Source: Cichorium intybus
Taxonomy: Eukaryota > Streptophyta > Magnoliopsida > Asterales > Asteraceae
Length of the DNA: 64,000 bases
Direction: 5' to 3'
Assembly: GCA_023525715.1 (NCBI GenBank)
Contig: CM042010.1
Span: forward strand, 87,659,384 to 87,723,383
Shown: piece by piece, positions 11,986 to 22,556 of the stretch
Layout of the letters: every line of letters starts with the position of its first letter
Position numbering within the stretch: position 1 is the stretch's first letter
Program-made: the position numbers and the translations under genes
Notes under the pieces: model-generated
The model's input: only the letters and a program-made list of their open reading frames with translations
What the model was told of the DNA's origin: nothing
Database searches by the model: none

Positions 11986-12001
11986 TCCGGCAACGGCGCC
12001 A
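11986..12001 (-). promoter_or_regulatory. Primer-binding site of Ath-2 (tRNA-Asp type)
   Basis: The minus strand reads TGGCGCCGTTGCCGGA, 5 bp inside the 5' LTR end at 12007. It matches the plant tRNA-Asp 3' end, as expected for Athila. Confidence 0.82.
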
Positions 12002-12006
12002 AAATT

Positions 12007-14298
12007 TGACTCGCCTAGGTCGTCGTGCGGTCAAAAATAAGAAAAATATCTAACACACACACTAGCACAGTGGTAGTCAGGGTCAATCCGCAGGAGTTAC
12101 ATGGTCAAGTCAGGTGACAGATTACCAACTATAGTGTCATGCTATAGTCAGAGGACTTAGGCTGCGTTTGATAGTTGCTGACTAAGTTAGATCTGACTCA
12201 GTCAGAGGCCTGACTGAGTCAGAAGCTCGGACTGAGTTAGATCTGACTAGAACCATGCTGTTTGATTATACATCTAACTGGATATGCTGAATAATTGTTT
12301 AATCGACCCACATTGGGATCGAGCCGGTATCCCTCATGCTCTCTCCCTCTCAACTCATGTCCACCTCCATCATAACCCCATCAGGTAGTGGATTCAAATC
12401 CAAAGTACAATGCTCTAATTAAAGAGAATCCAAAGTAGATTGCTGAAATTAGAAGAGAATCCAAAGTTTACACACACACAAAACCCTTTTCGATAAAAAA
12501 ATGTTAGGGGAGACGAAATTCAGCGTGATGTGCAGTCTATTCAACTGGTGAATAACTATCTTCTTGATTTGTTCTTTCTTTTTTGAGAATACAGTTTGGT
12601 GAATAACTATCTTCTTTCAAATATCCTTACATCAAGTTTTACCTGTGTGCCTGAACAGATTCTACAAAGAAGACAGGGCATGATTTCTGGGGGACTAACA
12701 ATTAAAGAGTTAAATGACTTGCTCGATCGCTTAGCATCAAGTGACTTGCTCGATCTTCCATGAATTTCATCCTGATGCTGAAGACTTGTTCAATGTCACA
12801 TGTGACCTAAAATTAGTTTGTGAAAGATTGAGGGATCGAAATCAAAGACACAAACGCCTGGAATGTAGCGATGGAATGGAGATGCAGTAAAAATTCACCA
12901 GAGATAGAGATGCATAAAAACGTTGCTGGAGATGGAGATGCAGAAAAAAGAATTGAGTTGCAGAAATCTAGATACAATTTGCTTACCGATCGATTGAGGA
13001 GATGCAAAGAACTCGCCGGAGATGAAAGGTGGACCAGAAGTCGCCGGAGATGGAACGTGGACCAGCAGTCGCCGGCCGATGGAAGGTAGTATCGATGAAG
13101 GTGTGGGCTGCGATTGAAGATTGCTTGTGAGAGAACATACCAGATGTGAGGCAACGATTGTAGAAATACGCGTAATTTTTTTCTAGTCAGCGATGTTTTT
13201 CTGCTTACCTGGTAAGAGGAGTCGACCGAGTAAGATGACAATTTATTGGGCTATCAAACAGTTTGACTCGGACCGAGTCAGACATTGCCTCTTACTGGAC
13301 CCAGTAAGAGGTAAATCAAACAGGCCCTTAGTTCGTAAGCTTTTGACTACTAATCCCAGAAAACATAAACTGAAACAATTCCAACCAAACATAAACTTAA
13401 ACTAAACTCCAAACAAACCTAGTTACTTACTGAAATCAGAAGTACATCTCTAATTCAGAAGCAAACAAAGGCAAACAATCAAACATAAACCAAGGCATAA
13501 ACTAAACCAATAACTAAGGTCCAACTGAACAGTTACTGGCTAAAGTTCAACCCACAAGGCTAACCCTAGTGGCTACTAAAATCAGCAAAGGAATTCAGTC
13601 CAAATAAGGTCATACAAACATCGAAACACCAAACAAACAAGCACAATACAATATCAAGCATAAAATACCAAAAAAAAACACAATTACTTGTAACCAAATG
13701 ATTATCATAAACCAAACTCAGATCCACGAGTACAAACAGTAACCAAATGATTCAAAAACATAAACTAAAGCCTAATATTAGTGGTTGTCACTCCCAAAGA
13801 TACTAGCTACTGAATTCTAACTATCTAGCTAAATGAAAATAAATTCTAAAACATAGAAATACCAAATGTGAAGTTGCAGAAGCTTAATCTCAGAGTCAAA
13901 GAGCCTTGAGGTCGATTTTTCACCAGGTCTTTGCTAGGGTTTTCGGCTAAAAAAGCCTTTATTTATAGTTGTAAATTTCCCGCAGCCGCGCCGCGCAGTT
14001 ATGGTTTCCGCGACGCGCGCACTAACCTTTTCCCGTTTTTTCGGTATTTGAATTTGTTCCACAGCCTTAGATCCGCGTCGCGCCTTCTTGATTTCCACGG
14101 CACGCGTACGTATTTTCCTGATTTTGCCTTCTTTTTCAAACTTCCTCCAATTTGCATGCTTTTGGTCCTTGTTTTCATTATTTTCTTCCAAACAAGTACT
14201 GGCACGAAAAGTGAGAATACCACAATATATATGATATAATTTCACTAAGAATAGGGCTCAACAATGACTAAAATATATAATATCACTAGGCGTTGTCA
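12007..14298 (-). repeat. 5' LTR of Ath-2, enlarged by a DNA element
   Basis: Same ends as 4939-6070 (TGACTCGCC ... GTTGTCA). Subtracting the insertion at 12160-13327 and one TTA leaves 1121 bp, close to the 1132-bp partner. The TATA box is at about 13960-13967 on the minus strand. Confidence 0.92.
12160..13327. mobile_element. PIF/Harbinger-like non-autonomous DNA transposon (1168 bp)
   Basis: Flanked by TTA at 12157-12159 and 13328-13330. Excising it restores GGACTTAGTTC as in the partner LTR, so the boundaries are exact. The ends GGCTGCGTTTGAT and (complement) GGGCCTGTTTGAT form a short imperfect terminal inverted repeat. TTA duplication plus GGGCCTGTTTG-type ends are typical of PIF/Harbinger/Tourist elements. 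Sub-terminal GACTC/GAGTC repeats cluster at both ends, including a 15-bp palindrome at 13265-13279. Short ORFs (12813-13241 minus; 12871-13089 plus) look spurious, and no transposase is present. Confidence 0.8.
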
Positions 14299-15528
14299 AT
14301 CAACCACTACAAGGTCAGCAGAGATATAATGATCATCACTTTTATGGTAATCCTGCTCAACCCTTGTATTTTGCACAACCGAGAGGGCAATCGGTTGCAT
14401 CGCACTTCTAGCCACGGGAGTACGATGACTCGTCGCCCATTTACATTCATGAGGATATAGAATCTCAAGTAGAAATTAGGCCTTAGTTGTTAGGGATATT
14501 ACTAGAATTTAGGGGGTACAAACAGGATGACCGATATAATCACTTGTATGAGTTTATAGCAATAGCCAACGCTAACACCCCTAGGAATACTAATAAGAAC
14601 ATTTTTAGACTAAGATTGTTCCCATTCACTCTTAAGGACAAAGCCAAATATTAGTTTACATCTTTACCATCGAATAGCATCACTACATGGGACCAACTCA
14701 AAGCTAAGTTCTTACAAGAGTTCTATCCGGCAAGCAAGACGACGGAAATCCGGAGGGCTATTCAGGATTTCCAGCAGAAGCCTGGAGAAGCTTTTCATGA
14801 AGCATGGGATCGTCTAAAGGAGTTGATGAGGTCATGCCCTAATCACGATATTCCAAAGTGGCAACTGGTCAAGGTATTCTTTGAAGGAGCAAGTGAGACG
14901 AACCAAGCTATGATTAACGCATCATCTAGTGGCACTATTATGATGCAAGATCCGGAGGATGCTTGGCGGTTTTTGGAACAGGTAAGTAATGGCTCCAAGG
15001 CGAATTTTTCTACAAGGAAGACGGTAGGCACAGCTGCAGCAATAGGAGCCGATGCCGACTGGAAAAAGGACGTAAATAAGGAGATAAGCGAGCTCAATAA
15101 GAAATTTGATAGGCTCATGTCGACTCTGTAGAATGGACCTCAGAGTCAGCCAGAAGAGGGTCAAGGAGGACCAAAGACTCAAGAAGCAAATCAAGTCTAT
15201 GGTCAGGGTCAAGGTCAATATGGCAATGGACGACCCTATAGACCATATAACCAAGGTCAGCAGAATTTCAATAACCAGAGGCAGAACAACTACCAAGGGC
15301 AGTCATCCAACCCGCCCAGGCAGCATCAACCGGCAAACAATAATGGTAATGCCAATGGAAATGGTAGTAGCAACAACAGGGGGCCCCATAACTCCATCAA
15401 CAATGCCCCAGGGACGCATGAGGATCTGGTTGCGAAAATGTATAAACACAACACAGCAGCAATCGCAGGCCAATGCAAAAGCCATCGTCAATATGGAGAG
15501 GCAAATTGCCCAAATGGCTGAAGACTAA
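14299..15528 (+). pseudogene. gag, remainder (Ath-1)
   Basis: Starts with the right-hand ATCAA and resumes the Q-rich tract of the N-terminal part. The capsid core is easily read (LRLFPFTLKDKAKY, TTWDQLKAKFLQEFYPASK, FFEGASETNQAMINASSSGT). Stops occur at about 14409, 14484, 14651 and 15129. A frameshift at about 15445 moves the frame before KAIVNMERQIAQMAED. This is a decayed structural Gag; together with 4339-4938 it makes one gene split by Ath-2. Confidence 0.8.
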
Positions 15529-16848
15529 CGAAAAAGAGATAATGGGAAGCTGACAAGTACCACAGAAGTCAATCCGACCCATGGTCAGCGGGCCGGAAAG
15601 GAACATGTCAACACTGTTGAGGATGAATGGAGGAAAGTCACCCTGGAAGATCTGCTAGAATCGGGAAATGAGGCTGAGAGTGAAAAAGAAGAAGAAGTTA
15701 AGGAAAGGGTGGAAATTGAAAAGGAGAATAGGAAAGACACGGTATTAAAGGAAATTCCCGTTGAGAAGGAAACTCAACCAAAGGAGAACAAGGATGGCCA
15801 AGAGGAAAAGCAGCCAATAATAGTCGGAATCAAACAAAGGAAGAAGGATAAGAAAGGAAAGACAAAGCAAGAAGTGCCCAAATCGACGGGGCCATCGATG
15901 AACCAACCCTTGTGGGATGAACTTAAGAACGCTCCTGAGGATACAAGAATTCTTCAGGAGATGTGTGAGAAAAATGGAAAAAGCAAGACTCCCACACCTG
16001 ACACTGTGAGGTTGACAATTAAGGCTAGTGAGGCACTGTTGGGAACACTACCCAAGAAAGAAAAGGATCCTGGGTCACCACTGATCACTGCTACTGTAGG
16101 AGATGTGGTCATTAGGAACACCTTGCTGGATTTAGGAGCAAGTGTGAATGTGCTACCGGGATACTTATATGATAAATACAAGAATGAGGAATTAGAGCCA
16201 GCAAAGACTGTGTTACAATTGGTTGATCAGTCAACCAGAGTGTCCCGAGGTAAGGTTACTAATGTCATAGTGAAGGTTGGGGATTTCTTTTACCCAGTGG
16301 ACTTTTTAGTCATGGAATATGAGAGTCAGGAGGATGTGCCCGCATTAATATTAGGGCGCCCGTTCTTGGCTACAGCCGGCGCTATTATTGACTGCAAAAC
16401 AGGAGATTTGGATATCTTCTTTGGGTCGAGAAAAAGAAGGTTAAATATGTTCGGAAGTCCCGTATCTCTACCTCAAGGGTATAATGATAAGAATTTGGAT
16501 AGCCACTCACTGATGGAGCCTGGGGTTAGGGACAAAAGAACAATATGGACGCGAACGAGAGAAGGAGGAAAAGAGGAAGTTTTAAAAGAAACAAAGGAGT
16601 ATCCGTTGTCCACCATTGACAAGGAGTAGTTGCTGGACATGATGGAGATGTTGGAGGCAAGGCACCAGCAGTATGAGAAAGATGCAAGGGAAAGAGAAGC
16701 AAAGGTCTTTCAACTTCTAGAAGCTCAGCAACAATGGATTAGCAGGGTTAGTGACAGGATGACTCAACTCACTTCATTGATGTCAATGATGGCCCACAAT
16801 TTCGTGCCACATCACAAAGAGATGCCATCAGGAATTCAAGAAGAATAG
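15529..16848 (+). pseudogene. Gag tail and aspartic-protease-like domain (Ath-1)
   Basis: Frame is continuous from a TAA at about 15526. The first part is K/E-rich, then NQPLWDELKNAPEDTRIL, then the protease core (DLGASVNVLPGYLYDKY, SRGKVTNVIVKVGDFF, ILGRPFLATAGAIIDCK). A TAG at 16627-16629 interrupts the helical tail (LLDMMEMLEARHQQYEK), which ends at 16848. About 75-80% of residues are shared with the Ath-2 copy by eye. No RT follows; the conserved hairpin motif comes 14 bp later. Confidence 0.82.
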
Positions 16849-16861
16849 GAGCAGGAATAGT

Positions 16862-16910
16862 GCGTCTAGCTGAAGACGTTAAACTTAGCGCTTGTTGGGA
16901 GGCAACCCAT
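16862..16910 (+). promoter_or_regulatory. Conserved hairpin motif (Ath-1 copy)
   Basis: GCGTCT-AGCTGA-AGACGT (one arm mismatch), then GCGCTT and GGGAGGCAACCCAT. Equivalent to 8649-8699 and 41190-41239. Confidence 0.6.
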
Positions 16911-17584
16911 CTTTTCATAGGTTAGGTACTGTATTCTTAGGGGTAATTAGGAAATTATATCATCGTCATTTGCAGGTATTATTGGTCCAAGGAAAGTGTG
17001 GGGTTGTTTTGAAGAAATTGGATTTTTGATGACCGCGCCGTGGTCAGGCAAATTACGCGCCGCGGGATTGTAAACCAACCCGATGCGCAGGGGTTGATTT
17101 GGGGGTACGCGCGCCACGATTCGCTCATATCCGCGCCACGGGAATCGATCGGTCGGTTTCCTTCATAAATAAGGTAAGTCGCGACACTATTCATACACAC
17201 CATGCCGTAAAGCTCTGATTATCGAAAATTTCTCGTGTTTTTTCTTGCTCATTTCATTCCTACTACCAAGGTACGTTATTCTAACTAGCTTTTACTTGCT
17301 AAAACTAGTGATTAGGCTGTTGATTTGGTTGATTTCTCCAAAAACTCAAAAACTTAGAAATCGCCAATGCTGACTCGTAAGGTGTTTATTTTGCCAAATA
17401 ATGACCCTAGATGAGTTAGTCGGTACTTAGGCTACCTTGTAGTGTATTTGGATTGAGTTTAAACAGGTTAAATCGTGATCTTTAGATTTGGAATTGGTAA
17501 CAGCCGCTCGCCGCGCCGCGGTGCGGTTGGGAAGAAAGGGACTTAATTTGCAAAAACATTTTGTGGCTATTTTCTTTTGTGCAG
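16911..17584 (+). other. Spacer between protease and ATHILA-ORF (Ath-1)
   Basis: No gene. It contains an internal polypurine-like AAGTGTGGGG at 16994-17003 and CpG-dense blocks at about 17033-17150 and 17505-17525, the same plan as in Ath-2 and Ath-3. Confidence 0.6.
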
Positions 17585-18766
17585 ATGTCGTTCATACTTG
17601 ACCACCGGTTTCTCCAGTTCCTAGAGAATTTGGATAGTTCTGTAGAGTTTGCTAGCAGGGGGATGCACTCGTAGGTCGTCGGGTTCTTGAGGCGACGATC
17701 ATTGACCGAGACATCCTCAGAGATGCGGGGCTTTGGGGCGAGATCGAGCCATTCCTCCACTGTACATGGACCCACGGGGATGCTTCATTCATGTGCCAAG
17801 GCTGGGATAGGCTTATGGCCAACCAGGAGGACACAGTATATACCGAGCTTCTTTTGGAGTTCCTATCTACTGTCTGTTTTGCAGCTGGGTCGACAAAGGC
17901 CCGTTCCAGGCTCGTACGATTTAGATTGGGGGGAGTGTACAGGGAGTGCAACCTCTGGGAGTTTGGGAGGCACACTGGCATTTACACAGAGGCAGACCTC
18001 CAGCATTTCCATTTCACGCAGTTTCTTACGACGTGCACTCAGGGGCAACCCGAGAGGGCTGCCAATGCAGAGGTTTGGGCACCGTTGTCCAACGTCTTCT
18101 ACGAGGCGGGGACGTCCAGAGAGAGCCACCTTCAAGATCCGCTTCACTGACTCATGCACCGCATCCTCTCCACCTCCATCATGCATAGGGATGGGGGCGA
18201 GAAGGTGTCTGGCGAGGACATGACTTATCTCTGGGTCCTCCTTGACCCCTCCAGGTTCCTTCACCTCCCGTTCGCTCTTGCTGTCTCCATGTCCACCCGT
18301 GCGACGGGTGCATCTGCCCACAGTCCTCTGCCCTGCGGGCATTACATCACCGGCTTGGCCCGTTCATACCTGATCCTTACTGCTCCGGTTGTGGCATCCA
18401 TGACCGCTTTACCTCCAGCTCGCACTACGGCGCGAGCCTTGGAGAACATGGGGCTTATAGAACAGCAGCGCCCGGGCCAGTTTGTGAGTGTGGCACTGAG
18501 GCACCCCAGGACCCCCAGCCAGCTTACGCCCAGCCGGATAGGAGACACCGGAGACCGACAGCACCAGCAGAGCCAGCACTACAGCAGGAGGAGGCGACAG
18601 AGATGAGGCGATTGCAGGATCGGGTCGCCAGGATTGAGGACCAGCTACAGTGGATTGGGGAGGTACTTTTACAGATTGCTTCAGCACAGGGACAACGCCC
18701 CCGACCATTCCCAGCCCGAGCCCACGATCATAAGGCAGGATTTTCAAGCCACCAGGTGGAGATTGA
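17585..18766 (+). pseudogene. ATHILA-ORF-like gene (Ath-1)
   Basis: Starts at ATG 17585 (SFILDHRFLQFLENLD), reaches a stop at about 17672, and continues in another frame. Recognisable blocks are WTHGDASF, VRFRLGGVYRECNLWEFGRHTGIYTEADL, EVWAPLSNVFYEAGTSRESHLQDP, EKVSGEDMTYLWVLLDPSRF and the C-terminal RVARIEDQLQWIGEVLLQIA, then RPFPARAHDHKAG. The FRLGG...GIYT segment resembles the ATHILA ORF-1 family of plant retroelements. Its biochemical role is unknown; it lies where some Athila elements have an envelope-like ORF, but I see no signal peptide or membrane segment. Several frameshifts or stops make it inactive. Confidence 0.7.
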
Positions 18767-19784
18767 TGTATTTTTCTTATTTTCTTTTGGGATATATCTG
18801 TACTGTACTTATGACATTACTGTCTTTTGTTTGTTTATATTTTATTTACGTGTTCTGTTTGCGTTTAATCTTTTTGTGAGTCATGCATGTGATACCAAAA
18901 ATTGGAGGAGTTGTTTCAAGCAAGTGTGGGGTCACCGTGCCCCCTCCACTTGTCTTGACCACCGGCGTTTTCACTGTTGCGCAACAACTCCAGAACACGA
19001 AATCGAGGACCTTTTTGTTCGTATTTGTACCTGTGATACCGAGCACCAACCAAGCGATCTATCGTCCAAAGGGGTAACTCTTTCTCCCTTGTTCTAAATA
19101 ATTTTTGTACAACGGGGACGTTGTACGGGTTTAAGTGTGGGGCGTGGACGGTCGAAAGAGTAGTTTTTTGAAATTTTTGTAGGAAATGACTGATTTTCAA
19201 AATTTTAGCAACTTTTTCAAATTTTTTTACTAGATTGTAATTTTGAAACGGATAGATTGTGATTGTTTATAGCATTGGTATTTTTCGAGAAATACTATGT
19301 AGTTATGATCATGCTATTAGTTAAGTCAAATAAGTTAAGTTTTATGAGTCTAAAAGATTGGACTGTTTTAGGATTGGAAATTAGGAAGGGACTGTCAATC
19401 TGTGACCTTTGTTGTTCGAGCCGGTAGGTCTAAAATGGGTGGGCCTTACGCACCTTGCCACCTAAGATCGTCTGGTCTGGGATGGTATTTCCGAAAGCTC
19501 GCTACACGGACAACATCGAAAGTCATGGATAGTTCTTTAATGGCCTTTAGAATTTGAATGAGTACGTACACTTCATCGTGGACAGAAAATTTGTAATCAA
19601 GGGTTCTCTAGAAAGCCATGAATTCCAAAGAACATTCCGATTATGTTTTCACAAACTATTTCACTCTAACTCATAAGGCAATAAGCTTTGAAACTGAACA
19701 CAGTCAAAAATTGTTTGAGTGTTAGTTAAAATCTATTAAAAATTCTCTTGCTTGGGGACAAGCAAGGCACAAGTGTGGGGTGTT
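18767..19784 (+). other. 3' untranslated region of Ath-1
   Basis: No gene. It carries AAGTGTGGGG three more times (18922-18931, 19133-19142, and 19771-19780 as the functional polypurine tract next to the LTR). The perfect hairpin GTACAACG-GGGA-CGTTGTAC is at 19107-19126. Confidence 0.75.
19107..19126 (+). promoter_or_regulatory. Conserved 8-bp-arm hairpin, Ath-1 copy
   Basis: Identical to the hairpins at 6737-6756 (minus) and 43477-43496. It is followed by a second polypurine-like decamer. Confidence 0.6.
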
Positions 19785-20738
19785 TGACAACGCCTAGTAA
19801 TATCACATATTTTAGTCGTTGTTGAGCCCTATTCTTAGTGAAATTATATCATATACATCGTGGTATTCTCACTTTTCGTGCTAGCACTTGTTTGGAAAGA
19901 AATAATGAAAACAGGGACCAAAAGCGTGCAATTTGGAAGAAGTTTGAAGATCAATGCAAAATCAGGAAAAGACGTACGCGCGCCACGGAATTCAGCAACG
20001 CGCGACGCGGGTATGAGACGGTGGAAAGAATTCAAATTCCGATAAAACGGGGATAAAACCCTACGCACGACGCGGGATCCATTTATGCGCGACGCGGTCT
20101 CGAGATTTTTGCAACTATAAATAGAGGCTTTTAGGTCGAAAAAACTAGCGAAGACCTGGTGTGAAATCGACCCCCAAGGCTCTTTGACTCCGAGATTTAG
20201 CTTCAGAAACCATCTATTGGTATTTTTATGTTTTTATCTTTAATTTTTAATTAGTTATATAGTTAGTAATCATTGGCTAGTATCTTTGGGAGTGACAACC
20301 ATTGATATTTAGTTTTAGTTTCTATTTTTGGATCTTTTGGTTACTGTTTGTATCATTGGATCTGAGTTTTGAGTTAATGAATCATTTGGTTACAAGTAAT
20401 TGCTTCTTTTCGGTGTTTTATGCTTGTGAATGAATTGTTGGATGTTTGGATTGTGTTTGATGTTTGATTTGCCTTTGTTTTCTTCTGATTTGGAGATGTA
20501 TTTCTGATTTCAGTAAGTTAACAAGGTTTGGTTGGTAGTTTAGTTTATTTTATGCTTTTTAGGATTAGTTGTCAAAATTTAGGAACTAGGTCCTCTTACT
20601 GTAGCGTGACACTGCAGTTGGTAATCTGTCACCTGTCTCGACCACGTAACTCCTGTGGATCGACCCTGACTTCCACTGTGCTAAGTGTGTGTTAGGTATT
20701 TTCTTATTTTTGACCGCATGACGACCGTTACGATGTCA
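19785..20738 (+). repeat. 3' LTR of Ath-1 (954 bp)
   Basis: Same length as the 5' LTR and same ends (TGACAACGCC ... CGATGTCA). Followed directly by AGTGG (20739-20743). Confidence 0.95.
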
Positions 20739-20743
20739 AGTGG

Positions 20744-22556
20744 CGACTTAGAGGATTGGGGGACAAATTGTGAAACAAGTACGAATAGGTGTGGAAGGTA
20801 GTACAAGGCCCGTACTACCAAAATCATAGGATTTATACCTGAGTCAAGAAGAGTTACCCAAAATTCTAAGGAAGCAGGTAGAGTAGAGAATCAGGTATGA
20901 TTCACATTATGGATTAGTGGCAAAAAGACAATACACATCTTCCACATGGGGATGTTCGATCAAGAAGAATGGATTAGGAGTCTGTTCGGATGTGACCGAT
21001 CGAGGTGAATCGGGATGGAACGTAAGCTGCCATAATTAATAGCCGCTGAGGTATCAACGAGAGCTATAATTGAGAACAATGGGTTAGGTGATGCATCCGG
21101 GTTTGCTAGACGATACATCTGGGTTTTGAATGACGATGTTTCAAGGGTCTATGGATGTGAATCTCGATAGACCTCATTCCTTTCCAATGGACTAAATCAG
21201 CATGGTATGAGGATTGGACTGGTTGCAACGGTTTGAGGCATTGATTCATCGCGATCAGCACTAGGTATTGGTGCAAACTCCAAGTGGGGTAGAATTGGTA
21301 CTCTATGAGAAGAAATAAATCTTAATGCAAGTATAGTTCAACTATTGGAGCATGGAAGTACCTGCATTACGAATTATCAAACATCTGAATTGGGTTGGCT
21401 TAGTTTATGATGATAGAGGGAGAAGGAATTGTCAGCTGGTTAGAAACCATAGCTTAGGAATCTGCAGATAGGTTCTAGAGGATTACCGAGTATTCATTTA
21501 AGGAGATAGATGAAGATCCGGATTGATTTAAGTGCTGACCTGTTAGTCAAGGTGTCATGTCTCCTTGTGTCACTCGAGGAGGTGGAATTGTTCATCCAGC
21601 TGATGGGGCTGTTGGACTATGGAGTTCCTGCGACACAACACGAAATAGAGTAATTGGAGACTACGTACAGTGTACGGCGGAGACTACATGCAGTGTGTGA
21701 CATTATCGACCATTGGGGATACAAATCTTATAACAATGAAGAAGCCAGCGTAGGATGTATATTCGCGACCAGGCGAAGCAAGGAGCTCGATAGGCAGCGA
21801 CGAAGGCCTTTAGAGAGAGGGAAAGTTATGGTAGCTTTGAGAAGGAGGATGGGAGTGCCATAGCGTGCGGTATCCGGTAAGTGGTTATTGATGCATCGAG
21901 TAGCTTTTCACCATAGGGTAAAGGTGTTTGGAACAACTTTGAGTGAAGGAAATCTTGCGACTTCAAGGATGAGCTTAGTAGTTTGTATATACTGCGAAGA
22001 GGCAGGGGTCTTGGCCACCCTAGGGAAGCATGGTCACCTCCTTAGGAGTTATGACTATCCCTGTTAAGGCATGGAGAACGTTGGACGACTGTCTTTCCGT
22101 TTCGATTCAAGACCTTGACATCAGTGGGAGCGAGAGATTCGGGTTTTGGTATAAATAGTGCAGAACAGGGAAGATGAGAAGCCAGACTAATGAGACGACG
22201 CGACCTGTTGGTTCGACCACAAGAATGTGAAAGCTATGGCAACTCAGGAAACAAGGTTCTGCTTGCAATGACTGATACTCAAAAGGATTGAAACAGAGGA
22301 ATTTTTCAAAGACCGGGAATCTGCTTTAGGCTTCAACAAGAGTTATACATGTGGGTCAGGAGTCTTCGAAATAAGGAATCTATCATATATGACAACTCAT
22401 CTCAGGAGCACTAGCCAATAGTTTCGAAGGGAGGAAAGGATCGTGAGGCAAGAAGCCTTCCAAGGCAGGAAAGGCTGGGCGGAAGTTTGGAGGGGGTCGA
22501 AACTACGTATAAAGGAAACGTTTTGGTGAGATTGTGTATCAATCCGGAAGGATCTA
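20744..22556 (+). other. Old repeat, right flank of Ath-1 (Rep-X)
   Basis: No gene recognised; a 69-codon ORF at 21654-21863 looks accidental. The segment from about 21980 to 22553 is clearly homologous, roughly 75-80% by eye, to the reverse complement of about 63400-64000. For example both contain AGACCGGGAATCTRCTT and CAGGAAAGGCTGGGCG. Homology stops abruptly at about 22553, which marks the start of the next inserted sequence. The family is probably chromovirus-associated because the partner lies inside Chromo-B. Confidence 0.5.

Larger units (their letters stand above)
4939..14298 (-). mobile_element. Athila-like element Ath-2, antisense inside Ath-1 gag
   Basis: Bounded by LTRs 4939-6070 (3' LTR, minus sense) and 12007-14298 (5' LTR, enlarged by a DNA transposon), with ATCAA duplications. 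Minus-strand order: 5' LTR, primer site 11986-12001, gag 11872-9677, protease 9676-8712, conserved motif 8699-8649, ATHILA-ORF-like gene 7965-7092, untranslated region, 3' LTR. It has the same layout as Ath-1 and likewise no RT or integrase. The coding part has at least three stops and one frameshift, fewer than Ath-3. Confidence 0.92.
3257..20738 (+). mobile_element. Athila-like Ty3/gypsy element Ath-1, interrupted by Ath-2
   Basis: Two 954-bp LTRs (3257-4210, 19785-20738), a tRNA-Asp-type primer site, a polypurine tract and AGTGG duplications define the element. Without the nested Ath-2 (4939-14298 plus its duplication) it is about 8.1 kb. Order: LTR, gag (broken), protease-like domain, conserved hairpin motif, ATHILA-ORF-like gene, long 3' untranslated region, LTR. 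No reverse transcriptase, RNase H or integrase is present, and there is no obvious gap where they were lost. The coding parts carry several stops and frameshifts. I infer a non-autonomous Athila-related element, now dead. Confidence 0.9.

Noticed and set aside
17585..18766. ATHILA-ORF as an envelope protein
   Set aside because: Position after the coding region invites this, but I see no signal peptide, membrane segment or fusion-like region; the motifs fit ATHILA ORF-1 instead.
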